A stretch of DNA of 64,000 nt from NCBI RefSeq assembly GCF_018861065.1, contig NZ_JAHKQO010000006.1:62001-126000 (forward strand), in the 5' to 3' direction. The stretch comes from Paraglaciecola arctica (GTDB lineage: Bacteria > Pseudomonadota > Gammaproteobacteria > Enterobacterales > Alteromonadaceae). The position numbers were made by a program, and so were the translations under genes. Below are positions 27,639 through 37,670 of the stretch, piece by piece. Below the pieces are notes generated by a model. The model did no database searches, was not told the DNA's origin, and saw only the letters and a program-made list of their open reading frames with translations. Position 1 is the stretch's first letter. Every line of letters begins with the position of its first letter.

Positions 27639-30600
27639 ATGGCGTTTGGGTGGGTCGTACTGGCGATAGTGTATTTAGCGTGTTTGTTTTGGTTGGCGCA
27701 ATGGGGTGATAGTCACTCTGCTAAGGCTAAAAAACTGACATCTCATCCGGCTATTTATTCGTTAGCTTTGGCGATTTATTGCACGGCTTGGACGTTTTTT
27801 GGGTCTGTTGGGGAAGCAACAAGGAATACTTGGAGTTATCTGCCAATATTGCTAGGCCCAATATTATTGTATTTGTTTGGCTATCGTTTTTTATTAAAAC
27901 TGACACAAGTCAGCAAAAAACAGCACATTACCACTATTGCTGATTTTATCTCTTCACGATACGGCAAAAGGCAGACCGTAGCCTTACTGGTTACCGTTAT
28001 TGCTTTGTTGGCCACTATTCCGTATATCGCGTTACAACTAAAAGCCATAGGTTCGGCATTTGTATTGGTGTCCGGACAAAAAGACACTAATAGCGTGGTG
28101 CTAGGTGCAACCTTGTTTATCGCCTTATTTTCCATTTATTTTGGCACCAAGCGGCCTGATGTAACGGAATATCGGCGTGGTTTAATTCTCGCAATTTCGT
28201 TCGAATCGGTTATAAAACTGACGGCTTTGATTGGAGTAGCCCTTTACGGTTATTACTGGTGGCAACAACAAAACAGCGGAGTTTTGTTGGCAACATTTGC
28301 TAGTTACGAAGCGTTGGACAATTTTCAATCGACAACTTTTTGGGCACAAACTTTGATGGCAGCCGCAGCGGTCATTTGCTTGCCCCGACAATTCCACGTT
28401 ACGATAGTCGACAACCTCAGCCTGAACCATTTAAAAACGGCTCGATGGTTATTTCCAGTATATTTAACTGCCATTGCTGTGACTATCCCGGTTATTGCTG
28501 TTGCGGGTAAGGCTATGTTAGATGCAAGTGGCAATGAGCCAGACACTTACGTACTTGGTTTGGCTATCATGTCTGAATCCATATTGTTAAAAATGTTAGT
28601 TTTTATAGGTGGGTTATCAGCCGCCACCGCCATGATAGTGGTGGCCACATTAACCTTGAGTACCATGTTGACCAATGACGTGATTTTGCCCAAGTTTTTG
28701 GCAGCTCGTGACCACCAACAACCCAGTGTTGATTTCACTCGCACTATTCTACTTATCCGCCGCATTGTTATTGGTATGTTGTTATTGTTGGCTTACATTT
28801 ACCAACAACAAATGACCAATAGTCGTTCCCTCGCATCCATTGGTTTTATTGCATTTTCTTTAGTGATCCAGTTATTACCAGCAATTGTAGGAGGTTTATA
28901 TTGGAAACGAGGTCATGCTCATGGCGTATACGCGGGACTTATTGTAGGGGTATTTGTATGGGTTTTGTGGTTGATATTACCGATAGTTAACGAAAATTCC
29001 GATAATATATTGCAAAGTACAACGATTAGCGAAGGTGCGATTTTAAGTTTACTAGCAAACACTATCGCATATGTACTGTTTTCTTTGTTTTCACAAACTC
29101 GCTTGATTGATCGGATTCAGGCAGAGGCCTATGTCACCTCGATTGATACCAGAGATGGGCAAAATGAAAAGTATCCCTTAAACACCACAGTACAAGATTT
29201 GATCACCATGTTATCCACGTTTTTAGGTGAAAGTCGCTGCCAAATGTTAGTGCAGGAATATCAACAACGCCAAGGCGTAACGCTTACTTTGACGGACAAA
29301 CCACTGAAAGATTTTGTGATTTTCAGTGAACGCGCTTTAGGTGGAGTCATAGGAGCTTCGAGTGCGAAAGCGTTGGTAGACAGCGCTTTAAGTGGTAAAC
29401 GTCTCAACTTTGAAGAAGTAGTGAACTTTTTTGATGAAACCACCCAAGCTATCCAATTTAATATCAGTGCGTTATTTACGTCTTTGGAGAGTCTTGACCA
29501 AGGTATTAGCGTCATCGATAAAAATCTTGATTTAGTCGCTTGGAATAAGAGTTATATAGATTTATTCAATTACCCCGATGATTTGGTCAGTGTCGGCACA
29601 CCTATTGAAACCTTAATCCGCTATAACGCTGAAAATGGCGATTGCGGTGTAGGAAACGTCGACACTTTAGTTCAAAAACGTCTTGACCATATGCGCAGCG
29701 GCACCAGCCATAAATTTCTAAGACAGCGTAGTGATGGACGTGTAATTGAAATGGTTGGTAACCCTTTGCCTGGCGGTGGCTTTGTCACGAGTTTTAACGA
29801 CGTCACACAACATATAGAAATTCAACAAGCGCTAAAGGAAGCCAATATAGATCTTCAAAATCGTATTCAAAAACGTTCAGAAGAAGTACAAACTATTAAT
29901 GCCGAATTACATCTAGAAATTCAACGTCGCGGTGAAGCTGAAAAGGAACTTGTCAGCGCTAGAAAAATTGCTGAAGAAGCGAATTCAAATAAAACTCACC
30001 TACTCGCCCTTGCCAGCCATGATATTTTGCAACCACTTAATGCGGCAAAGCTTTACTTGAGTGCGCTGCAAGAAGCCGCTTTAGAGAAAAACACCAGTCA
30101 AATAGTACAAAAATTAGGAGACAGTCTTAACGCTAGTGAAGTCTTAATCGCCACCTTATTAGATATTGCGCGGTTAGACCAAGGTGATATGAAACCACGT
30201 TATAGTGCTGTTTCTATAAAGGCGCTAGTCACACCTTTGATAGCTGAACTCAATATGCAAGCCGAAGAAAAAGGATTGCGTCTAAAGTGCAAGATACAGG
30301 ACCTATGGGTTAAAACTGACCGCACTTATTTATATAGAATTTTACAAAACTTGTTATCTAACGCCATTAAATATACGCCCCAAGGTCGAGTGTTACTGAG
30401 TGTTCGAAGAAGAAAATCCAATGTGTTATTGCAAATATGGGATACGGGTACAGGCATTCATCAAGAAGAACTAAATAACATTTTTGGTGACTTTTATCGC
30501 TCTGGCGATCATAGTCAACATGGTGTCGGCTTAGGATTAGGAGTAGTGGCCCGTCTTAGTCAACAGTTAAATACACGGGTACAAGTGCGCTCTATTCTAG

Positions 30601-31070
30601 GAAGAGGGAGTTGTTTTTCAATCGAATTGCCAAGCTGCGAAGAACAAAAATCTGTAGGTGTAGATAAGATAAGTACTAATAAAGTGGGATTGGCTGCTTT
30701 ACGCATTTTATGTGTTGATGATAAACAAGAAAATCTCGACGCCATGTTAACTTTATTAGCCAAGTGGCAAGTACATGTCACAACAGCTCTTACGCCTGAC
30801 GAAGCCATGGCACAAATCAAACTCAATGAGCCACAAGTGATTTTAATGGATTATCATTTAGAAAGTGAAGAAAACGGGCTACAACTTATTGCCAAAATAC
30901 GTAAATTTCTTGGCTACCCTATCCCCGCCATTTTAATCACTGCCAATCAAGATGACGAAGTGGTTGCTGAAGCTTTTAATGCAAATTGCGGTTATTTAAG
31001 CAAACCTTTGAAACCCGCTAAACTCAGAGCCCTACTTCAGGCGGTGCAAGCTGAAGGCGTGAGGCGATAA
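27639..31070 (+). CDS. crbS: Symporter-domain hybrid sensor histidine kinase CrbS
   Basis: A protein of 1143 residues from the ATG at 27639; this ATG is chosen over the one at 27633 because the GAAAGG ribosome site abuts the latter and is 6 bases from the former. Order of domains: an SSS/PutP-like symporter domain with about 13 helices (1-480), a STAC-like linker (about 510-580), a PAS domain (about 610-725), a coiled coil, HisKA with the phospho-His in ASHDILQPLNAAK (about residue 794), HATPase with NLLSNAIKYTPQG and GLGLGVV, and a receiver with Asp in ILMDYHL (about 1071). This is the architecture of CrbS (MxtR), which with CrbR controls acs and acetate use in Vibrio and Pseudomonas. Its 3' end overlaps the convergent crbR by 47 bp. 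Confidence 0.92.
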   Translation: MAFGWVVLAIVYLACLFWLAQWGDSHSAKAKKLTSHPAIYSLALAIYCTAWTFFGSVGEATRNTWSYLPILLGPILLYLFGYRFLLKLTQVSKKQHITTIADFISSRYGKRQTVALLVTVIALLATIPYIALQLKAIGSAFVLVSGQKDTNSVVLGATLFIALFSIYFGTKRPDVTEYRRGLILAISFESVIKLTALIGVALYGYYWWQQQNSGVLLATFASYEALDNFQSTTFWAQTLMAAAAVICLPRQFHVTIVDNLSLNHLKTARWLFPVYLTAIAVTIPVIAVAGKAMLDASGNEPDTYVLGLAIMSESILLKMLVFIGGLSAATAMIVVATLTLSTMLTNDVILPKFLAARDHQQPSVDFTRTILLIRRIVIGMLLLLAYIYQQQMTNSRSLASIGFIAFSLVIQLLPAIVGGLYWKRGHAHGVYAGLIVGVFVWVLWLILPIVNENSDNILQSTTISEGAILSLLANTIAYVLFSLFSQTRLIDRIQAEAYVTSIDTRDGQNEKYPLNTTVQDLITMLSTFLGESRCQMLVQEYQQRQGVTLTLTDKPLKDFVIFSERALGGVIGASSAKALVDSALSGKRLNFEEVVNFFDETTQAIQFNISALFTSLESLDQGISVIDKNLDLVAWNKSYIDLFNYPDDLVSVGTPIETLIRYNAENGDCGVGNVDTLVQKRLDHMRSGTSHKFLRQRSDGRVIEMVGNPLPGGGFVTSFNDVTQHIEIQQALKEANIDLQNRIQKRSEEVQTINAELHLEIQRRGEAEKELVSARKIAEEANSNKTHLLALASHDILQPLNAAKLYLSALQEAALEKNTSQIVQKLGDSLNASEVLIATLLDIARLDQGDMKPRYSAVSIKALVTPLIAELNMQAEEKGLRLKCKIQDLWVKTDRTYLYRILQNLLSNAIKYTPQGRVLLSVRRRKSNVLLQIWDTGTGIHQEELNNIFGDFYRSGDHSQHGVGLGLGVVARLSQQLNTRVQVRSILGRGSCFSIELPSCEEQKSVGVDKISTNKVGLAALRILCVDDKQENLDAMLTLLAKWQVHVTTALTPDEAMAQIKLNEPQVILMDYHLESEENGLQLIAKIRKFLGYPIPAILITANQDDEVVAEAFNANCGYLSKPLKPAKLRALLQAVQAEGVRR

Positions 31071-31686
31071 GTACAGCTTGAGTACGGTTGTTAATATGCA
31101 ACTTCTTAAAGATAGCAGTAACGTGTGCTTTGACAGTTGCAGTAGCAATATCCAAATTGTAACCAATTTGTTTATTCAGTAGCCCATCACGCATATAACA
31201 CAATACCTTATATTGGGCGGGAGTAAGACTGGCCACTTTAAGGGCTAACTCGGCAAATTCATTATCTAACTCAACGTCGTCAGTGGCATAACTTTCTGGT
31301 AACCACAGGTCTCCCTCAAGCATACTCGTCACTGCCTGTGCAATTTGTACTGCACTTGTGGTTTTGGGTACAAACCCCATAGCGCCTAAATTAATCACTT
31401 TTGAGATAATGTCTGGGTCGTCCAGACCGGATATTACTGCTACGGGTAAATCAGGAAAGAGTTTACGAATATGGATCAAGCCGAAAAGATCACCACTACC
31501 CGGCATGTGAAGGTCAAGTAATAATAAATCGATGTGATTATTTTGATGCAGCATTTCGACCGTTTCGTTTAGGTCAGCAGCCTCAAGCAACTCAAGCAAC
31601 TCAAGTTGCTTGAAACTGTTTATTAATGCTCCTCGTACAGCATCTCGATATAAAGGATGATCATCTGCAATTAACAAGGTTGCCAT
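31024..31686 (-). CDS. crbR: LuxR/NarL-family response regulator CrbR
   Basis: A 220-residue response regulator. The receiver domain has the acidic pair in IADDHPL, phospho-acceptor Asp58 in LLLLDLHMPG and the conserved Lys in GFVPKTTS; the C-terminal HTH (about residues 150-213) reads LTPAQYKVLCYMRDGLLNKQIG with ATVKAHVTAIFKKL. This type, encoded 15 bp behind acs in the same direction, is the CrbR (ErdR) regulator that activates acs. Positive feedback follows if CrbR drives the acs promoter. Its coding region includes a 9-bp tandem repeat giving LELLELLE in the receiver. Confidence 0.92.
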   Translation of the reverse strand: MATLLIADDHPLYRDAVRGALINSFKQLELLELLEAADLNETVEMLHQNNHIDLLLLDLHMPGSGDLFGLIHIRKLFPDLPVAVISGLDDPDIISKVINLGAMGFVPKTTSAVQIAQAVTSMLEGDLWLPESYATDDVELDNEFAELALKVASLTPAQYKVLCYMRDGLLNKQIGYNLDIATATVKAHVTAIFKKLHINNRTQAVLIASRLQLAPPEVGL

Positions 31687-31701
31687 ATTGTTACTTTGTT
31701 G

Positions 31702-33642
31702 TTATTTGTTTGCTCTTTGTGCAATCAGTGTATCAACAACTGAAGGGTCTGCCAATGTAGAAGTGTCTCCTAACTGTTCATATTCATTGGCAGCAATTTT
31801 ACGCAAGATTCTACGCATGATTTTCCCTGATCGCGTTTTAGGCAATGCATGAGTCCACTGGATTAGATCAGGTGTCGCAATTGGGCTCAGTTCTTTTCGA
31901 ATCCAATTTTTCACATCTTTAGTTAAGGCGTCATCACACACTATGCCCTCAATTGGCGTGACATAAACGTATATCCCTTGGCCTTTGATATCATGTGGAT
32001 AACCCACAACTGCCGCTTCTGCAATAGCAGGGTGTGATACTAAAGCACTTTCAATTTCGGCCGTGCCAAGGCGATGGCCTGATACGTTCAACACATCGTC
32101 TACGCGGCCAGTAATCCAAAAGTAACCGTCTTCATCTCGCCTTGCCCCGTCACCAGTGAAATAGTTGCCTGTATAGGTAGTGAAATAAGTTTGCACAAAA
32201 CGTTCATGATCACCATAAACAGTGCGGGCTTGGGCAGGCCAACTGTCTTTAATGATTAAGTTACCTTCAGTTGCACCTTTAAGTTCAGTGCCTTCGCTAT
32301 CAACCAATGCGGGTTGAATGCCGAATAAAGGCCGGGTAGCTGAACCCGGTTTTAAAGGTGTAATGCTGGGTAAAGGAGAAATCATCATGCCACCAGTTTC
32401 AGTTTGCCACCAGGTATCTACAATCGGGCAACGTGCTTTACCGACCTTTTCGTAATACCAGCTCCAAGCCTCTGGATTAATAGGCTCTCCCACAGATCCT
32501 AGTAGGCGTAATGATTCACCACTGAACCCTTCTACCGCGCGATCACCTTGCGCCATTAATGCTCGAATTGCAGTTGGAGCAGTGTACAAAATTTCAATTT
32601 TATGTTTGTCAACAACTTGCCCAATTCGGCGAACATCAGGATACGTAGGCACACCTTCAAACAACACAGTTGTGGCTCCATTAGCCAATGGACCATATAC
32701 CATGTAACTGTGACCCGTTATCCACCCCACATCAGCTGCACACCAAAATATCTCATTTTTTTGATAATCGAATACATATTCGTGAGTCATAGCAACATAC
32801 AACAAATAACCACCAGTGGTATGCACAACACCTTTAGGTTGTCCGGTTGAACCTGATGTATACAAAATAAACAAGGGATCTTCGGCGTTCATGACTTCTG
32901 GTGCACATTCAGCAGGACAATCTGCAATAAGTTCATGCCACCATAAATCTTTTGTATGCCAATCTACGTCTAAACCAACATGTTTAAACACTACAACCTT
33001 TTCCAAAGTCGCGCACTCATGCTCTGCAAGTGCAATATCAACATTGGCTTTTAATGGCACAGTTTTACCTGCTCGCAAACCTTGGTCAGCGGTGATTATG
33101 ACTTTTGCACCACAGTTTTCGATACGATCTGCGATAGCGTTTGGTGAGAAACCACCAAAGATAACCGAATGCACCGCACCAATCCTTGCACATGCAAGCA
33201 TCGCATAGGCAGCCTGAGGCACCATAGGCATGTATATGGCTACTCGGTCACCCTTTACAACGCCCAATTTTTTTAGTCCATTTGCTAGCTTAGCTACTTC
33301 GTTGTGTAACTCTTGATAACTAATGTGTTTGTCTGTCTGAGGATCGTCTCCTTCCCAGATAATGGCGGTTACATCACCACGTTCTGCCAAGTGCCGATCG
33401 ATGCAGTTGTAAGAAACGTTGAGCTCACCATCCTCAAACCATTTAATGGATAAATTATTCGGATCGAAAGAGGTATTTTTAATGACAGTGGGAGTTTTGT
33501 ACCAATCCAATCTTTTGGCTTGTTCAGCCCAAAATATATCGGGAGACTCGACTGACTGCTTATAAAGCTCAAGATAACGTTGCTCGGTTAAATGGCTATT
33601 TTCTTTTGCCTGCTCAGGCACCGGATATACTTCATTTACCAT
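31702..33642 (-). CDS. acs: Acetyl-CoA synthetase Acs
   Basis: A 646-residue AMP-forming acetate:CoA ligase. ANL motifs: [19 protein letters not shown], the acetate/AMP pocket in [30 protein letters not shown] and the catalytic lysine in [15 protein letters not shown] (Lys607), the site that is acetylated by Pat/AcuA-type enzymes in other bacteria. Length matches E. coli Acs (652). A GGAGT ribosome site precedes the ATG. It is co-transcribed with crbR and divergent from a porin, with two CrbR-like sites between. Confidence 0.97.
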   Translation of the reverse strand: MVNEVYPVPEQAKENSHLTEQRYLELYKQSVESPDIFWAEQAKRLDWYKTPTVIKNTSFDPNNLSIKWFEDGELNVSYNCIDRHLAERGDVTAIIWEGDDPQTDKHISYQELHNEVAKLANGLKKLGVVKGDRVAIYMPMVPQAAYAMLACARIGAVHSVIFGGFSPNAIADRIENCGAKVIITADQGLRAGKTVPLKANVDIALAEHECATLEKVVVFKHVGLDVDWHTKDLWWHELIADCPAECAPEVMNAEDPLFILYTSGSTGQPKGVVHTTGGYLLYVAMTHEYVFDYQKNEIFWCAADVGWITGHSYMVYGPLANGATTVLFEGVPTYPDVRRIGQVVDKHKIEILYTAPTAIRALMAQGDRAVEGFSGESLRLLGSVGEPINPEAWSWYYEKVGKARCPIVDTWWQTETGGMMISPLPSITPLKPGSATRPLFGIQPALVDSEGTELKGATEGNLIIKDSWPAQARTVYGDHERFVQTYFTTYTGNYFTGDGARRDEDGYFWITGRVDDVLNVSGHRLGTAEIESALVSHPAIAEAAVVGYPHDIKGQGIYVYVTPIEGIVCDDALTKDVKNWIRKELSPIATPDLIQWTHALPKTRSGKIMRRILRKIAANEYEQLGDTSTLADPSVVDTLIAQRANK

Positions 33643-33710
33643 GTTTACACTCCATACTCTGTAAAAATTTCATCGAGATACTTTATTCTCCTCTGAAAAC
33701 TTAGAAATAA

Positions 33711-33723
33711 GACTTTGGTCTTA
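33711..33723 (+). promoter_or_regulatory. CrbR-like motif 1 in the acs/porin region
   Basis: GACTTTGGTCTTA, differing from the second site at one base (T for C at position 4). It lies 69-81 bp upstream of the acs start codon. Confidence 0.55.
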
Positions 33724-33754
33724 CGAGGTATCATTTGTTATTCATTTCTTATGC

Positions 33755-33773
33755 GACCTTGGTCTTATAGACC
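33755..33773 (+). promoter_or_regulatory. CrbR-like motif 2 in the acs/porin region
   Basis: GACCTTGGTCTTA followed by TAGACC, so that TGGTC-TTATA-GACCA forms an inverted repeat. It lies 70 bp upstream of the porin start and 113 bp upstream of acs. Confidence 0.6.
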
Positions 33774-33842
33774 ATGAGCTTATATAAAATTTGGTCATTC
33801 TGGTCCAGAGTTTACAAAGTTTTAACACTCTGGGACAGACAT

Positions 33843-34961
33843 ATGAATAATATTATAAAGAAAACCTCGGCACTTAGTATATTGCTTCTGGGTACAAGCC
33901 TCATCAGTTTAATGGCAAATGCGGATGCGCTAGAAATAGACTTCGAAAATGGCGACAAAATAAAGTTTGGTGGCTACTTAAAAGCAGATGCTCGATATGT
34001 AAATGGTGATTTGAATTATCAGGATTATTGGATTGGTAATAATCCTGGAGCAGTAGACACCTCCAAACTTGGTTTAAATATAAAAGAAAGCCGATTCAAT
34101 ATTTCGTATGTACATGGCGACTGGACTGGCTTTATTGAAATGGATTTTTATGGAGGCGGTGGTAACGAAATAATCAGTAATTCAGTTAATCCACGGTTGC
34201 GCCACGCTTTTGTAAAAAATGAAAACTGGTTGATAGGTCAAACTTGGTCAACCTTTATGCCGCTAGCTGCATTGGTTGAGTCTCTTGATTTTGGTGGGCC
34301 TATGGTCGCTGAAGTATTCATTAGGCAGGTTCAAATTCGCTACTCCATAGGAAATTGGCAGTTTGCCTTAGAAAACTCACAAACATATGGAGACGGTGAC
34401 GGCAACGGTGGCTCGGGTAATGTCGGAGTAACAGGCAGCAATAATGACCCCGATAGTAAGCTCCCAGATTTTGTGGCCAGATATAACTTTAAAGGTGATT
34501 GGGGCCAAGCCAGCGTGGCAGGGTTGTTAAGAAAAGTTGACCAAGGCGGGATTGATGCCACTGCAACAGCGCTAAGTCTTTCCGGAAAAATAAACGCTAT
34601 TGGAAAAGACGATATCCGTTTTCAAGTAACTTTAGGTGAATCAGGTCGTTATGCAGGAATAACCTTGGCCACAGATATTGTGATTGACCCAATAACCGAC
34701 GAAACAAAAGCAGAAGAAACAACTGCTTGGTATCTGGGTTATAGAAGAATCTGGAGCGACACATACCGCAGTACTATATTTTACGGCAATGGCGAAACAG
34801 ATATTCTTGGACATGACCGCTCTCACTACGCAGTTAATCTTATTAAGCAATATACCCCTAACATGATTATTGGTGTTGAACTTGGCAAATATGTGGTTGA
34901 TGACGCGGGTTTAGATCTAGATTCAAGTTACCTGCAAACGTCAGTGAAGTTTACTTTATAA
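33843..34961 (+). CDS. DcaP-type outer-membrane porin
   Basis: A 372-residue precursor from the ATG at 33843. The frame is open back to 33774, but only the internal start gives a signal peptide (KKTSALSILLLGTSLISLMANADA). The mature protein alternates amphipathic strands of an outer-membrane barrel: KIKFGGYLKADARYVNGD at the N-terminus, LGLNIKESRFNISY and WTGFIEMDFYG, ending in a strand with SVKFTL. It resembles the DcaP family of trimeric porins that take up small carboxylates and similar compounds. Divergent from acs, so acetate or another carboxylate is a plausible substrate (inference). Confidence 0.8.
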   Translation: MNNIIKKTSALSILLLGTSLISLMANADALEIDFENGDKIKFGGYLKADARYVNGDLNYQDYWIGNNPGAVDTSKLGLNIKESRFNISYVHGDWTGFIEMDFYGGGGNEIISNSVNPRLRHAFVKNENWLIGQTWSTFMPLAALVESLDFGGPMVAEVFIRQVQIRYSIGNWQFALENSQTYGDGDGNGGSGNVGVTGSNNDPDSKLPDFVARYNFKGDWGQASVAGLLRKVDQGGIDATATALSLSGKINAIGKDDIRFQVTLGESGRYAGITLATDIVIDPITDETKAEETTAWYLGYRRIWSDTYRSTIFYGNGETDILGHDRSHYAVNLIKQYTPNMIIGVELGKYVVDDAGLDLDSSYLQTSVKFTL

Positions 34962-35028
34962 GCTAATTAAATATATCAACCTATAGAGATTTATGGATTC
35001 GCGGATCAGTAGTTAGATTTAAAGCAAT

Positions 35029-35056
35029 AAAAAAGGAGCCATTTGGCTCCTTTTTT
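35029..35056. terminator. Bidirectional terminator porin / pnp
   Basis: AAAAAAGGAGCCA-TT-TGGCTCCTTTTTT, a strong stem with A and T flanks, between convergent porin and pnp genes. Confidence 0.92.
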
Positions 35057-35080
35057 GATAGTTAATTACAAATCAACTGT

Positions 35081-37198
35081 CTATTCGTTACCTTCGGCTG
35101 CTTCTGGCGCCGCTGGTTTTTCAGTCAAATCTTTAATACTTAAACGTACTCGATTTTGACGATCGATTTCAACAACCTTAACGTCAATGATTTGGCCTTC
35201 TTCTAAGAAATCAGACACCTTGTTTACACGTTCATGAGCGATTTGTGAAATATGAACTAAACCTTCCTTACCAGGCAAAATTTCAACAAAGGCACCAAAG
35301 TCAACGATACGAGTCACTTTACCTGAATAGGTTTTACCCGATTCAACTTCAGCAGTGACTTGCTCAATCTTAGAAATGGCGATTTGGGCTTTAGCTAACT
35401 CAGTCGCAAAAATCTTGATAGTACCGTCATCTTCGATTTCGATATTACACTCAGACTCTTCAGTAATAGCACGGATCATCGCACCACCTTTACCGATTAC
35501 GTCACGGATTTTTTCTTTATCAACCTGCATTTTGTAGATGCGTGGAGCAAACTCAGACATCTCTTCACGGTGACCAGAAATCGCTTGATCCATTACACCA
35601 AGAATATGCAAACGGGCTTCTTTGGCTTGTTTCAAAGCAACCTGCATAATTTCTTTAGTGATACCTTCGATTTTGATATCCATTTGTAGTGCAGTAATAC
35701 CACCAGTAGTACCGGCTACTTTAAAGTCCATGTCACCTAAGTGATCTTCATCACCTAAGATGTCAGACAAGACTACGAAGTTTTCATCACTTTTCACTAA
35801 GCCCATTGCGATACCCGCAACAGAAGCTTTAATTGGAACACCGGCATCCATTAGTGCTAAAGATGTACCACAAACAGAGGCCATTGAAGACGAGCCATTT
35901 GATTCAGTGATTTCAGATACTACACGTACTACATACGGGAATTCTTTTTCAGTCGGCATAACCGCTTGAATACCACGTTTTGCTAAACGGCCGTGACCGA
36001 TTTCGCGACGCTTTGGCGAGCCAACAAAACCAGTTTCACCCACACAATATGGAGGGAAGTTATAGTGAAGCATAAAACGACTGTCTTCTTTGCCGTTTAA
36101 ACCGTCAATCATTTGAGCATCACGCTCTGTACCTAAAGTAGCAGCAACGATTGCTTGAGTTTCACCACGAGTGAACAAAGCTGAACCGTGTGTACGAGGC
36201 AACAAACCTGTAGCAACATTAAGAGCACGGATCATCGCAGGATCACGACCATCAATACGCGGCTGGCCAGCAAGAATACGTGAACGCACTACGTCACTTT
36301 CTAATTCGTGTACTAACTCAGATACTTCTTTTGCGTCTTGAGAATCATCTTCAGCCACAATCGCTTCAACAGTACTGTTAGTTAGCGCAGTGATAGCGTC
36401 TTTACGCTCCATCTTGTCAGAGATTTGGTACGCTTCGGTAATACCCGCTTCAGCCAAGGTTTTTACCTTGTCTTTAAGAGAAGTATTTTCTGGCTCTGGC
36501 TGCCAATCCCACTTAGGCGTATTCACCTCTGCAGCAAATTCGCTGATGGCACCAATTACAGTTTGTAACTGTTCGTGACCATACATTACCGCACCAAGCA
36601 TCACTTCTTCAGACAAAATGTCAGCTTCAGATTCAACCATAAGTACTGCGTTTTCAGTACCAGCAACCACTAAATCAAGTTGGCTAGCTTCTAACTCAGA
36701 AGTGCGAGTGTTTAATACATATTGTTCGTCAGTGTAACCAACGCGCGCAGCACCAACTGGACCGTTGAAAGGCATGCCAGAAATAGCAAGGGCAGCCGAG
36801 GTACCGATAAGAGAGATAATGTCAGTTGGAATCTCTGGGTTAGCAGAGACTACTGTCACAATGATTTGTACTTCGTTCATAAACCCATCAGGGAATAAAG
36901 GACGAATTGGACGGTCGATTAAACGAGAAGTAAGAGTTTCATACTCAGAAGGACGACCTTCACGTTTGAAGAAACCACCAGGAATTTTACCTGCAGCATA
37001 GGTTTTTTCTTGATAATTAACCGTTAATGGGAAGAAGTCTTGACCTGGCTTGGTATCTTTTTTACCAACAACAGACACTAATACACAAGTGTCATCCATG
37101 CTTGCCATAACAGCGGCCGTAGCTTGACGAGCAATCACGCCCGTTTCTAGAGTAACAGTATGCTGACCATACTGAAAAGTTTTAGTAATAGGAGTCAT
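35081..37198 (-). CDS. pnp: Polynucleotide phosphorylase Pnp
   Basis: A 705-residue 3'-5' phosphorolytic exoribonuclease of the RNA degradosome. It has two RNase PH domains (about residues 10-225 and 315-545, with [21 protein letters not shown] and the phosphate-binding [12 protein letters not shown]), a KH domain (about 555-615, with [15 protein letters not shown]) and an S1 domain (about 620-690, with [21 protein letters not shown]). AAAGGA precedes the start by 6 bases. Unlike the usual gammaproteobacterial order, rpsO is not upstream; the leader carries a 14-bp hairpin instead. Confidence 0.97.
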   Translation of the reverse strand: MTPITKTFQYGQHTVTLETGVIARQATAAVMASMDDTCVLVSVVGKKDTKPGQDFFPLTVNYQEKTYAAGKIPGGFFKREGRPSEYETLTSRLIDRPIRPLFPDGFMNEVQIIVTVVSANPEIPTDIISLIGTSAALAISGMPFNGPVGAARVGYTDEQYVLNTRTSELEASQLDLVVAGTENAVLMVESEADILSEEVMLGAVMYGHEQLQTVIGAISEFAAEVNTPKWDWQPEPENTSLKDKVKTLAEAGITEAYQISDKMERKDAITALTNSTVEAIVAEDDSQDAKEVSELVHELESDVVRSRILAGQPRIDGRDPAMIRALNVATGLLPRTHGSALFTRGETQAIVAATLGTERDAQMIDGLNGKEDSRFMLHYNFPPYCVGETGFVGSPKRREIGHGRLAKRGIQAVMPTEKEFPYVVRVVSEITESNGSSSMASVCGTSLALMDAGVPIKASVAGIAMGLVKSDENFVVLSDILGDEDHLGDMDFKVAGTTGGITALQMDIKIEGITKEIMQVALKQAKEARLHILGVMDQAISGHREEMSEFAPRIYKMQVDKEKIRDVIGKGGAMIRAITEESECNIEIEDDGTIKIFATELAKAQIAISKIEQVTAEVESGKTYSGKVTRIVDFGAFVEILPGKEGLVHISQIAHERVNKVSDFLEEGQIIDVKVVEIDRQNRVRLSIKDLTEKPAAPEAAEGNE

Positions 37199-37670
37199 TT
37201 TTTTCCTTTATATAATTTAAAATTGCCCTTCTTAGGACAATACACTTTTTGCTTTCTTTATATCGCTTTCAAATGCGGCGCATAGTGTATACCCAAATCC
37301 CTTAAAAATATACTTTTCAAGCTTATTTTTAAGGGATTCAGATACCCAAAAAAAATGTTGAACGATATCAGTTTAGAAAATAACAACCTACATCTTATTA
37401 GGGGCCAAAAACGCCTATAAACCGCACTAATCACAACTTCAAACTATTAGCATAATCATTATCCAGAATTGAATTTGTTGGACTAAGATAAATATGAATT
37501 TTTTGTGACGCATTATGGTGGTTGTAGCCATTCGCAAAATTGGTTAATTCGACTATCTGTAATAGATTTTAACTTAGTTCGTTCCGGCCAAGGCATTCGA
37601 ATCAGCAAACACGCTGAACACCAGTGAAACTCAACAAGAAGTGGATTGACAGTTTTAGTAAGCGCGACGG
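37199..37670. other. pnp leader and intergenic region
   Basis: 472 bp without a credible gene. The pnp-proximal part contains a perfect 14-bp inverted repeat; the distal part holds nothing I recognise, and no rpsO remnant is visible. Confidence 0.55.
37296..37338 (-). promoter_or_regulatory. Hairpin in the pnp leader
   Basis: AATCCCTTAAAAAT (37296-37309) pairs exactly with ATTTTTAAGGGATT (37325-37338), 15-base loop, about 100-140 bp upstream of pnp. E. coli pnp is autoregulated through an RNase III-cleaved leader stem, so a similar role is possible. A 9-bp direct repeat ATACCCAAA flanks it (37289-37297 and 37342-37350). Confidence 0.5.

Noticed and set aside
37510-37640. tRNA-like look of a stretch with GGTTAATTCGA and CATTCGAATCAGC
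   Set aside because: No acceptor stem, no paired T-arm and no anticodon arm can be built on either strand.
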